From assembly GCF_958298935.1 (NCBI RefSeq), contig NC_084924.1, forward strand, positions 15,969,819-16,033,818: a stretch of DNA of 64,000 nt, read 5' to 3'. Below, in pieces: positions 45,880 to 56,804 of the stretch. Position 1 is the stretch's first letter. Each line of letters starts with the position of its first letter. The DNA is from Phragmites australis. Lineage: Eukaryota; Streptophyta; Magnoliopsida; Poales; Poaceae. Under the pieces are notes generated by a model. That model saw nothing but the letters and a program-made list of their open reading frames with translations, was not told the origin of the DNA and did not search any database. The position numbers and the translations under genes are program-made.

Positions 45880-46869
45880 GTACTTTTAGTACTTACACAT
45901 GGGACTTATAGAGCTTATTGATGATGCCATCTCAGGGGTCCTTGGGTGTCTTCGCTGATCCAAGATCGCGCGCAAGTCATTAATCAGATGACCTCTAACT
46001 AGCGAGGTCCTACGGTTGTTAGCCACCTGGTAGTCATCCCTATGTGCTTATTGATGATGCCACCTCTAGGGGTTACGCCTCTCCGAGTCCAATACTTCTT
46101 GTGATGGGGCATTATGCGGTCTCCCCTGATTATAGTTGTTCTCGGCTAGGGCCAGATGGGAATTCTTGGTCTGAATGAGAACTTCTTTCATCATGTCAAT
46201 CGTTGAGTTCAGCCAGCCTTTACCCGTAGGGGTTGTCATATCTATAGTTGTAGGAGCCTCTGATCTATCACAGATCTAAATCATTGAGCCCCTTGCTGAT
46301 GATTGGGAGATGGTAAACCCTACAACCTATTAGGGTTCAGGATCTGGGGAGGTGCGCTCAGCTATTGTTGGACATCACCTGCACCCAGAGTGGGAGGGCC
46401 CTACACATTTGCAGGGTCATCATCACGATTTCCTAGACTATCACCCCTATCTCTGATGGCGAAAACTTCTCGGGGGTACCCTCTACTAGAGGAGGTGTCT
46501 AGATCCATCATGGATTTTTCATCGGATTGCTCCGGATAGGTGTCTTGACAATTCATGTTGTCGGAAGTTGCAGGGGAAGAACCTAGCTTGTGGTGAATAG
46601 AGCATTCACAGCTGTCTTGGCAACCGAGTGGTTTGATCTTGATGCCGTAATCCTTGGCGCATTCATCCATAAAGCAACTTACCTCATGGCTAGAATTGTC
46701 ATCGGAAAGTTCTTCATCGATGTTCTTCCACTGGTTCGTTGGTGGGAGGGGTGAAGTTGTTATAGAACCCCTCATCTGAAAAATCAGTCCTCGATGTAGG
46801 CATAGTCGACGACATGTTCTGTGTAGAATTTTCTACGCCTATTGTCATGATCCTCAGGATGGTGCCAAC
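45880..46869 (-). pseudogene. Tat element 5' internal region: leader ORF and gag start
   Basis: Downstream of the LTR (minus strand) the PBS-like TTGGCACCATCCTGAGG (46853-46869) is followed by a 124-codon frame at 46775-46401. That frame has many acidic and Ser residues and a Cys cluster (QDSCECSIHHK). A gag start follows, MTTPTGKGWLNSTIDMM (about 46240), and LINDLRAILDQRR at about 45960. Leader ORFs before gag are known in Tat elements. The element is truncated at about 45880. Confidence 0.65.
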
Positions 46870-47201
46870 TGTCAATGATTTGTGAACAGTCAATTTAACG
46901 AACTTGTTAAAAAAAATAGGGGATGCTTTGAGTAGATGAATTGTAGGAGAATAGACGAGGGTTTTTATACAGGTTCGAGCCTCCCTAAGGATAATAACAG
47001 TACGTCATGTTTATCTTATATTGATCTGATCCTTTTACAAGAGGGTATGTGACTAGCCTAGACGGATCTAAACCTAGTCAGTGACTTCCTTGCTTTGCTT
47101 CAGGTGTCTTCTAGTTTGTCGAAGGGTTTTAGCAACTTCTTGACTTCTGTTGGCTTTGCTTTGACTTTTCTTGCTTGTCCTCCACAGGGTCCCCTGGCTC
47201 C

Positions 47202-47296
<95 letters not shown>

Positions 47297-47490
47297 GTGT
47301 CGTAAATCCCCTGGAGTCCTCTCATTTTTTTTTAGAGATAAACCTTTCTAGTTACACGATGCCTTGGGTACCTACGAGTAGTTTTCTTTCATCCAGGGAA
47401 CCCCTTCCTGGAGATACAGATATGGCCCGAGAATTGTGAGAAACTCTGGGGTGCCCGGATATGGTAAGTATCCAGTAGTCATCATCAACA
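46870..47490 (-). repeat. 5' LTR of the Tat element
   Basis: On the plus strand it starts TGTCAATGATTTG at the PBS side and ends CATCATCAACA (47490). It shares its inner end and the 'cagg...gcctcc...ggataata' block with the solo LTR at 35568. It carries a 90-bp TG array. Confidence 0.7.
47205..47294 (+). repeat. (TG)45 microsatellite inside the Tat LTR
   Basis: A pure TG run of 90 bases, the longest simple repeat in the interior of the window. Such arrays can form left-handed DNA and are very unstable in length. Confidence 0.98.
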
Positions 47491-47600
47491 TTAATTGATC
47501 TGGGTGGTATTTTGGAAGGAGGTTAATTGACTTGGGCAATATTTTGAAAGGATATTAATTGATTTGGATAATATTTTGGAAGAAGATTAATTGATTATTG
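47491..47600 (+). repeat. 32-bp tandem repeat (about 3.4 copies)
   Basis: Units start at 47491, 47523, 47555 and 47587, each with TTAATTGA and a '(t)attttgg/aaag' core. It directly abuts the LTR end. Confidence 0.9.
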
Positions 47601-48193
47601 GTTATTGATGGAACTAAATAGTGATGTATTAAGAATATTTAATGTGGCTATAATATGTTAATTGATTGTATATACAAACTGATTGGAGGTTTCCAAATTG
47701 ATTAGGGTGAAGGATCTAGAGGAAGGTGTCATCTATTCTTCTGAGCCATTAGATGCGGTAGAACAGTGTCAAATGAATTTGAGTGATTTATTTATTTATT
47801 TTAGAAGGAAAGTGACAAGGCAAAATGTGGTGCAATGATTTTTTTTTTTTTGTATGTGCTAATGTTACATTATAGTCATTTGCGAGTATTAGCTTGCCTA
47901 TACATCAATCGCGCCCTAATTTTACTGTGATATTTTGTTCAGTGATTTTTTAGATGATTTATTTAAAAGGAAAAATCATCAAAAAATGTAAGGAAAGTAA
48001 TAAAGCAGTAATGTTATGCAATAATTCTTTCTATACACGAACAAGCAAGAAGACAAGACACAGATCTGGCAAAATATGCAAGAAGGCATTGGATGGGGTG
48101 CTCAACACCAAACGCATTCATGGCTTTATAGTTTAGATTCATTATCTAACCTCTCGATATTAATATTTTGGTATTTGTGCATATGTGGTTTTT
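47601..48193. other. AT-rich stretch upstream of the Helitron fragment
   Basis: No recognised protein. By position it should be sequence 5' of the Helitron gene fragment. A poly-T run lies at about 47840-47851. Confidence 0.4.
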
Positions 48194-48335
48194 GAATCAT
48201 ATGTGGTGGAAGGTCCTGATAGTGTGGGTATGCAAGGTTATGATCCGTATGACCGCATCTACCAAAATCTTCCGAGGAAACATCATGTTTTAAGGGAAGC
48301 TAAAAACTACCTGTATTGTGGAGCCAAACGGATCC
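48194..48335 (+). pseudogene. Helitron RepHel gene fragment, left part
   Basis: Reads VEGPDSVGMQGYDPYDRIY, then LPRKHHVLREAKNYLYCGAK. I recognise this as the region just before the Helitron-like N-terminal domain of plant Helitron helicases (usual form: ...LPRKHHVL...C..C.A..). It stops at the LTR insertion (duplication GATCC at 48331-48335) and continues at 53314. Confidence 0.7.
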
Positions 48336-51300
48336 TGTAGAACTCCCATCTTGGCATCTCTTATGCCTCCGGTATCATTCTCTGGATCAAGAAGCTGATA
48401 CGCATAATACAATATTTATAGCATCACAGACATACATCATGTATAAAGAGATTAAGGCTACAGAGTACAAAGGTCTTTAAAACAATTGGTATGTTACAAA
48501 CCTGGCCTACCAGCCAACAAAAACACAACGGAACAATAACCTAAAGCCACATGCAGCTTGGGTGCAAACGTGACTGCTAAATTTACTCCTCATATGCACC
48601 TTCGTCTCCCACGAAGTCAGCATCCGCCTCCTCATCTGAATTATAAAAAGAATGAGTACGGAAGGTAGTCATCAAGTCCTACGCTACGTCAAGGGATTGA
48701 TAGATGCATAAAGGATAACTCAAGGATAAGGCTTTAAGCGCAAAGCGGTTTATGTAGATAAACAGTTGTATATTCTACTATTAACTTTGAAATAGATTAA
48801 ACAAGGTAACAAGGTATATTTGGGGGGTTTTGGTCCTAGGATGGGTTGTATCTCACTCCGCAGTCCCTATCAATGTGTCTGGTGTACCTTCAGTACCACT
48901 CAGCTCTTGGCAGATCGACCCAGCAACCTCATCATATGAACATCTAGTCCACACACTCACTCATCAAAGATATACACTCCCCGAGTCTAACCAAGTGAGG
49001 TCATCGCTTTAAATGTCCATCTTTGTGGACATGTCTATTCGAAAAGATTTACAATCTGCAAAGATTGTATACTGTACCCACATGATATGCTCAGCCTCCA
49101 ACCGTTGCAAGCATGGAGGGAATCCTACCAAGACGCTTCAATCACCTTCCTTTGTCATACTATACTACAAGACACCGTAAGCGCTCTAGGCCTACGTAAG
49201 GCATGCCAGGGTACCACCTCACTTGGACCTTCGTAAAGAGTCTAGTTCAATAACCATTCCCGTGAGATAGACACTTAGGTTCTTGTTGCTCCCCAAGTCT
49301 CCTAGTAAAATGTTCAGCTTGGTCGGGAGATAGAAAAGTCAAGTCCTGCCTACAACATGATGCATGGTTGCACTGGGGTGGCTTAGCATGATGTCACAAT
49401 GATTCAATACTTATCAGTCGAGGCATGCATCTTCAACGTTGGCAATTAATACCATGTAGGTAACTCGAGCCCCCAAGAGCATCCTCATCGGAAGACTACT
49501 CTACCAGCCCTCGCCAAAATGGTTTTCACCCATTCTACACACCACCCATCATATCTCATACAATATAAAGGATCCCACAACCATCAAGGATTCATGGCAT
49601 ATGAGATAAATTGATATTCAATAAAGCTACATCTCCAAAGAGATGTATTCCAAGTGGCATCTCCGTAGAGATGTATTCAATCCTAAGCATGCTACATATT
49701 AAGGCATTATCTGACGTTAATAAAGATAACGATAGGTAATCCTAGGGTGACATGGATTCAGGATAATGATATTTAAGGCATGGCAATTGTTTGATAGGTT
49801 TTAACTACTGCAAGCAGTTTGAATTAGCACAATATACAGCACATGCGATGACAAGTCAAGTTTTAAGTTGGTCAATTAGATTACTGAAACTTGGGTTCAA
49901 AATGATCAAGGAGATAGGACTTGCCTTCTATGAAGTCTTCTTCTACTCCTTGGTCGAAGTCAGGATCCTTCGGTTCTGCTAAGAGCAATTGCGATTAACA
50001 ATGTCCTATGCTAGAAGAATCAATAACACCAAATGGAAAAACAAATGAGTTCTAATAAATATCACACTGTGATAGAAAGATAGATCTCACATTTAGATGA
50101 ATTTAGGAAAAATAATGTCCAAAATCGGAGTCAGAACAAAAAGGTTATGACTCCTAGAAGGTTAATCTAAAGTTAAATTGAGAAATTACAAAAAGCTACT
50201 ATTTATGGGCGAGGCCCATAGGTGGTCCCACTGAATAGTAATGTGGATGCCATTGAACAATATTGTCCCAGGGTTGGATTGGATATGGTCGGGTCTGGTC
50301 TTAGGTTGGGCTTAGTCTTGGGCCAGAGTGTACCGAGGCGGCCCAGGGTGGAGGCCTCAGGCTACTTAGATCATGGGCTAAGTGGGATGGGTCGGCCCAT
50401 CAATCTTGGTGACCCACTGGTGGGAGTGGCTGGTTGGCTGGCTAATGGGCCAATACACATGGCCTGCTCGGCCGGGCTGCGCCGAGCTGGCCAGGAGGCT
50501 CGCTCGAAGCACGTGCTTCGGACTCACTGGTGGAGAAGAGTGGTGAAGGGGGCTGGCGATGATGGATTCACAGCAGCGCCTCGCCAGAGACCTCGCTGGA
50601 GTCTGGGAAACAGAAACCTTCTACCTCAAGACCCTCTTGTCAGGCTTCTACTGGGTATAGGGCATCATTTTGGGGGTCCTAATCTCGAATAGATAGTCGG
50701 CATGGGCCTATATCGGCACCAGAGAAGACTGCGGCCGCGCAAAAAATGGGCAGTGTCACCCTTTCTCTACGCACATCCCACCTGCATAAAGAAAAAGGGC
50801 CTGATGCCCTGGGGATCCTTGGCATGAAGGCTAGCTCACATAGAGAGTGGGAGGAGCACCGATGGCGACCACACCGTGGCGGTGGGGAAAACTCCCATAG
50901 CCAACCCATGCCGCATGAAGGCGGGACACAGGGACCACCTAATATACTACAGAGAGGGGGCATCAAGGAGTGGGGGGCTCATTGGGGTGCGGAGAGAGTG
51001 TGGAGGCTAATGGTGGAGGGATGCGTGGTGGCGGCGTCAGTAGCGGGCCAGCTCTAGGTCCCCGTGCTCCTCCTAACGTCTGGATGAAGAAGGGTAGCAG
51101 AAGGTCAACAGTGAGCTCCCCGTCCTTCTCGGTTTCCCACGGGAGAGAGGTGGCATTGGCATTACACTGGTGGTGATGGATTTGGGAAAGAAGGGGGAAA
51201 AGTGGGGCTAGCTTCCAATTTTAAAGGGGGAGAGGAAGTAGGAGGTGGTGACCAGGGTTAAAGTTACCGACCGGACCTCGGTTACCGAGCTCCGGCTGTA

Positions 51301-53313
51301 ACCGAAAATTCGCGATAACCGCGGTTACCGGTCAAAAATTTAAAAAAAAATCGGAGAAAATTCATTTGGCAAATTTTGAAATTTGGAAAAAAAATCACGA
51401 TTTTAGCCGTTCGGTGACCGGTCAGTTTGGACCGGTTACCGAGCGGTTTTTGTGATTTATCGAGCGGTTTTCTCAAATTTTCCGTATTGTAGGTAACCGC
51501 TCGGTTTTCTCAGTAACCGCTCGGTTTTCTCGATTTATCGAGCGGTTTTCTCAATTTTCAGTGAAGTTCAACAAAAAACTCAAAAATTATCTTAATCTTC
51601 TAAAATCAATAACTAATTCATCTGAGCTTCAAATCAAGTGAAACAAATTTTGTTGGTTTCCTTGTGACATGATCTACATGATAAAAGTATTTATACTCAT
51701 AAAAAGTTCAAAATTGTCTGTGAGAAATTGTATTTGTTAAACCAAGTTAAATGCATAGTTTACTCTTTGCTAATCCAAAAATCATGAAACTAATTTTGTT
51801 AGTCTTATTACATGATCCTATGTCTTTTAAAAATACATTAACTCATGAATTAGTAATTGTAACATGCATGATTGTGTAAATGTGTTGCGACTAGATTAAT
51901 TCATAACTGACCCATCACACCTCAAAAATTAGTGAAACCACTTTCATTAGCTTATCTATACTATGATTTACGTAGAAAAAATAATAGTAGACATAAAAAA
52001 GTTAATTAAAATGATGTTTCTTAACATATTCACTTTATGCTTGTGAACTTTGTAAAAATCGTAGAGAAATTAATAAAACTCTAAATAAAGTGAAATCAAT
52101 TTTAAAGATTCTCTTAAAATACGTTTTACACAAGAAAAATATGTGTTTGCATGTTAAATGTTTTCTTAACATGAGTTAATAACTGAGCCACACGCTTCAA
52201 TTTTTTCATTTTTTTCAAACTTCCTCCCTATAAAATATGATGCAAACGACATTATTTTTGAAACAAATTTTCACAGAAGGTCTTAGAATTGTGTCTAGTT
52301 TTTTTAATATTTGGTTTGAATTTTTTATTTTTTAATTTTTTCGAATTTTTTGAATTCAAATTCGGTTATCGTTCGGTTTCTGAAACCGGACCAGACCGAG
52401 AAGGTCGGTAACCGTGATTTTTGGGTGGTTACCGTCGCATTTGTGAACCATGGTGGTGACGCTGATTCGTGCTCCTGGTGAACAGAAAGGCAGGCGGGGT
52501 AGCACCCACCAGGAAATTCGTGGCGCGTGGCAATGCGGTCATTAGCCATTCGTGTGTGGCAAACACTAAACTCACGAGCATCATTAGACCTTTCGGTGCG
52601 CATGCACTAGGATCAAAGAGAGCGAGAGTAGGCTAGAGTGAGAGAGAGAGGCTGGAAGTCATCGGTGCCTTAATGGCGAGGAACGGTAGCGCGAGCTGGA
52701 TGTTGGGGATGGTTCGAGTCGGCCGGTCCCACGCGTCGGTGGAAAGAGAGAGGGGCGCTCGGTTGGGGTCAGGTGAGTGTGTTGCTAGGCCGTGCGGGCG
52801 TCACGGCTACCCACACATGCAGAGGAGGGGAGGGAAGAGAAAGGATGTGTCGGGCTGGTTTGACTGGGCCACGCAAAAGGAAAGAGAAGGTAGGCGACCC
52901 GAGAAGAGGAAAAAGGAATTGGAGTTGATTTGGAATTAATTCAAATAGGATTATTTGAATTTGGATTTGAAATTTAAAGACCTGATTTTTGGGAGGGATT
53001 CAATCTCAAAATATTTGAATTGATTTGGACTTCAGCTTAATTGAAACTATATATAATATTTGAATTTGAGAGACATTCAAATTCAAAGTTTCACTCAAAG
53101 AACCATAAAAAAATAAACCAAGAATGCAATGATCAACTTAAAGCAGTGTTTAATTTCATAAACTAACTCGGTGCACTTTGGAATACTTAGCCAAAATAAT
53201 ATATTCAAATATATACGTCTTGGATTTTATGTTGGACTTAATATAATTAGAAAAATTTCAAAAAGGAGTGAATTTTTGCTATAATCTAAATGCTAAAAAC
53301 TCAGGATATTACA
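48336..53313 (-). mobile_element. Large gypsy solo LTR (about 3.8 kb) carrying a hAT insertion, nested in a Helitron
   Basis: Minus-strand start TGTAATATCCTGAGTTTTTA (53313), end CTACA (48336 side). The flanking 5-mers are GATCC (48331-48335) and GTTCC (53314-53318), one mismatch. No gag or pol lies inside. The part 49060-50480 matches the LTR fragment at 38061-39440 in inverted orientation. The GC-rich part 50200-51240 and the hAT at 51253-52452 lie inside. Confidence 0.82.
51253..52452. mobile_element. Non-autonomous hAT element (1200 bp)
   Basis: Ends CAGGGTT and AACCATG (reverse CATGGTT) form a short imperfect inverted repeat. They are flanked by a perfect 8-bp duplication GTGGTGAC (51245-51252 and 52453-52460), the hAT signature. 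The subterminal regions are full of CGGTTACCG / GAGCGGTTTTCTC motifs in both orientations, likely transposase-binding repeats. The centre is AT-rich with no coding capacity. Confidence 0.88.
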
Positions 53314-53760
53314 GTTCCAAATATAAGGGACTTGCTTTTTGTTGTAGGAAAGGAAATGTTAAAATCTCCATTCTGGTGGATGAGTTGCGACGATTGTATA
53401 CAAGCCTTGATGATGACAATGCAAAATATTTCAGACAACACATACGATATTTCAATTTTCATTTCTCCTTTACAAGTCTTGGTGTTACCCTTATCATCAA
53501 GTTAGCACTGCTAATGGAACTGGTATATATACATTTTGTGCACATGGTCAGTTATATCACTGTCTGGACTAGCTGGTACCTGGTGGGAAGGGTCCAAGCA
53601 CTTGCAGCTATACTTCTATGATACTGATGAGGCAATGGAATATATAGCTAAGAGGTCTCATGGTCTTTATATCAATCTGATTCGAAAGATTTAGAGGATA
53701 CAAGAGCACAACCCCTATGTGCAGATCTTTCAGAGTATTGGTTTTGCTCTAAACTGGAGC
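53314..53760 (+). pseudogene. Helitron RepHel gene fragment, right part
   Basis: The frame 53290-53621 gives LAFCCRKGNVKISI, DDDNAKYFRQHIRYFNFHFS and FTSLGVTL, the core of the Helitron-like N domain. YTFCAHGQLYHCLD, KGPKHLQLYFYDTDEAMEYI and RIQEHNPYVQIFQSIG follow in a second frame. It is decayed: the frame shifts after FTSLGVTL and a stop sits in the C-terminal part. No Rep HUH motif or helicase motif was found downstream. Confidence 0.82.
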
Positions 53761-53880
53761 ATGTGGAAATAATGATCTTGTTCGCGTACGAAAAAATCGA
53801 TCATGTTCATATATGAAATAATTATCATGTTCACATATGGAAATAATGATCATGTTCATGTATGAAAATAATTAATCACA
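53759..53880 (+). repeat. Short tandem 'atatggaaataatgatcatgttc' repeats
   Basis: Four to five imperfect units of about 25-30 bases, alternating GGAAATAATGATCATGTTCA and variants. A single similar unit occurs at about 37185-37215 (TTGAAATAATGATCATGTTT). Confidence 0.7.
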
Positions 53881-56294
53881 TTAATCACCAAATGCTGATA
53901 GCGGTGGTCTGTATTCCTGCCAACATGGGCATATGGGCAATGTACAGATTTGATTTAAGCCTCATAAAACTCCAGGTAACACTATATGTTCATAGCCAGT
54001 GGACTACGATTGTTTCAACATGAGTGTACAGGATGCTCGCTTGCGATGAGATCCATCTGTTGAGTGATACCCATATTCACTACATGGACCTACAGTTTTG
54101 TATAAGTCTTACATTCACATATTAACTCTTTGATTCATGTTTCTAAACTTTCTATTTATTATCCAAACGGTCTTTGATTTCTATCGATTGTCGTCGTTCC
54201 GTGGAAATCTTGACGTTCAACGCTTGGCGAAAACATTTAATAGCTGGCCTAGGATAGACTACCATATCTCTATGCGCAAGTTGGTAAGATTATATCGCTT
54301 GTCAGTCAGTGTCGTTTACGCTTTCCTATTATATCACTTGTTAGTTAGTGTTGTTTACGCCTTCCTAGCACCTACCTTGTGCAGATTCTATTGCCACATG
54401 CTCTCCTCGGCGGCTACATTCTATTTGCACTGGACATGGATAATAGAACTATATTTACTAGACCCGCTTCATGTGCTAGTGTGGTTCAAAGCTCCATTTT
54501 ATATAAACTATAAACCCAAATATGAAAAGATCTTCAAGAACTTTTGGCTTGGCATGGAAGTAGCAAACTCGGGTACGAATTATAATATCTTGATATGGCA
54601 TCTTAAGCTACCTCATGGTGTTCCTTGGTTTCATGATTAGTAACTTGCTTCTAATCTCACTATAATTGATTCATTTGTGAAGTGCAAATATAACAATTAA
54701 TTATTCGGTAGAAACACTTATGTTTTCTTTGTTCTTGAGTTCATGCGTGCATAGATTGGAGAAAGACTCGAACCAACAATTCATAGACTAAGTCTTCTTC
54801 ATCGCATAATGATATACAATTCACATTGATCTATGTCCAATTACTATTATTATTATTGACATGCAATGTACATATAAGATGCGTATCAACTGATGGGACA
54901 TGACTAGGCTCTGGCCGTGCAGGCAATGATGTTTCAGCACGCACGCCCCCTGCCTTTCCATATTAATATACGGCGACAATTTTTCCATCACGGGACTCAT
55001 CCTGCACTGCACATGCTTGTTTAATCCTGAATGAAATGGGACAAACTCGATGGCGAGGGCATGGATATGAAGAAAAACAAATTAGTACATAGGAAAGCAA
55101 ATCATATATATTGGAAAACAAAATTCATATAATTTTAAAAAAGACTAACTTTGGGAAAATTTAGAAAGCAAATCAGTGAAATTTGACAAACAAATCAGTC
55201 TAATAAAGGATCATATGTGAAGAAAGGAAATTGAAGAAAAAATTGAAAAGCAAATTTGTCAGATGGGACAACCAAATCAATCTAACTTCAAATAAATCAG
55301 GATGCAACCGTAGAGGCTAATCGGCACAAGTTCGAATGCAGGTTCAAGTCTTCAGCCTAATCTGACAAACAAACTGGATCACAAACTGAAAGCAAGGCTT
55401 GGACAAATTTGAAAGCAAATAAGCGTAGATCTAAAATCAATTCGACACATTTTCTAGGCAAATTAGTACAAATTAGCAATGAGGTACTGAAGACGAGCCC
55501 AGTGGAGACAGGCGTCCAGCACCGAACCGCCACCTGTGCCCAAGTACATGCGCTGCTGCTCCACGCGCACCAGCCGGCAATCTCAGCGAGCGCGGCCCCC
55601 AAATCGGGCGCCGGCACGGATGGCCACAACGAGCTCGCGCGGCAGCGAGCGAGCTCGGTGGCGGTGGACAGCCATGGCGAGCTCCGCCGTGCTGCAGCCA
55701 GTGCAGCGAGGTTGCTTGGTCACCTTGGTTGCATGCTTGCTCGGTAACTTCCATGGCTCCTTGCTTGCGTACATGGAAGCGAGAGAGGTGGAAAGCGATT
55801 AATGGGACGGCAAGTAGAGCAAGGGGACCAAACGCCTTGTATTTTATTGCCCAGAATTGCTCAAGCCAGGTGAGGCAAGCTTTTGCCGGTGGCGGCACCA
55901 ATTTGGGCAGCGAACTGTAAATCTCCATGCCGCGACAAAACAGAAGTCGCACCGAAAGCATTGGTCCAAGCCAAGCAATTGCAATCGGACGGCTCTGGAG
56001 GCGTGCGTGCCGGAAGACAAAAGCATGCATGCTCGAAAATTAGATTTTATCTATTAAGTATACGTATAAGAAAAGAAATTACAGAAGACAATCGCTTCTC
56101 CCAATCATCTTATTGTGGAAGCTCAGAAAAAGAGAAGGAACGACCAATCTAATCATCCTAATTGCCATGGAAAAGAACATTGGGAACTGAAATCTGGCAG
56201 CTGATATTCAGCCAAAACATGGACGTCTATCAAGCCCATTGCGGCCATTCGTGAGGCATGCCGCTGCCACCGCAACACTCCACTCCGTGCCGTA
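53881..56294. other. Spacer between the Helitron fragment and the CACTA end
   Basis: AT-rich to about 55480. Small open frames (for example 54137-54640) show no recognised domain. About 55490-56030 is a GC-rich island with overlapping frames on both strands, which is typical of composition rather than coding. It could be a captured gene fragment or 5' flank of an unknown gene, but nothing supports a specific call. Confidence 0.4.
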
Positions 56295-56580
56295 TACTAC
56301 GTGGAAAAAAAAACACATCAGTAATAGATAACATACTTGTTATTTTAAACACATCACTAATAAGATATCACTAATAAAATATCACATCGGTGATAGGTGA
56401 TGAGATTACCTATCATTTATGTGTAGGTCATAAGTAATTATTAATGGTTTTAACCTGTCACTGAAGTACGTCTTCTATATGCTGAAGGAAACACATCAGT
56501 GACGGATAACAAGGTTACCCGTTACTTATGTGTAGGTCATAAGTGACGGATAATGGTCTTGACCCATCACTTGACCTTGC
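56295..56580. repeat. CACTA element terminus with subterminal repeats
   Basis: TACTACGTGGAAAAA at 56295 is a decayed CACTA-type end (CACTAC..GGAAAAA). It is followed by CACATCAGTAATAG and two 80-bp direct units starting CACATCGGTGA (56383) and CACATCAGTGACGG (56492), both with TTATGTGTAGGTCATAAGT. These are the usual subterminal repeats of grass CACTA (En/Spm) elements. The other terminus was not found. Confidence 0.75.
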
Positions 56581-56804
56581 TCTCTGTAGGTTTCTCCTGA
56601 TTCCATGCTACATTCTGAGCATTGCCAGGATTTAACAACCGTCTTCTCCCTGCAAACATCAGCAATGCATCCATATCCATATCGACAAAAACACTTATAT
56701 AAAAACTCACTTTATCACAGAATCACAAAGATTACAAAGTTCTAATCAATTCATCACAGAATTACAAGTTATAAAGTTATAATCAGTTCATATTATATAA
56801 GACC

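Noticed and set aside
47074..47439. Frames containing long Cys-Val or His-Thr repeats
   Set aside because: Translation of the TG microsatellite, not a protein.
54137..54640. 167-codon frame as a membrane protein gene
   Set aside because: Hydrophobic but AT-driven, no recognised family, no splice context; it lies in degraded Helitron or transposon flank.
55409..56152. Cluster of GC-rich frames on both strands as a host gene
   Set aside because: No domain, no consistent splice structure and equal openness on both strands; left as an unassigned GC-rich island.
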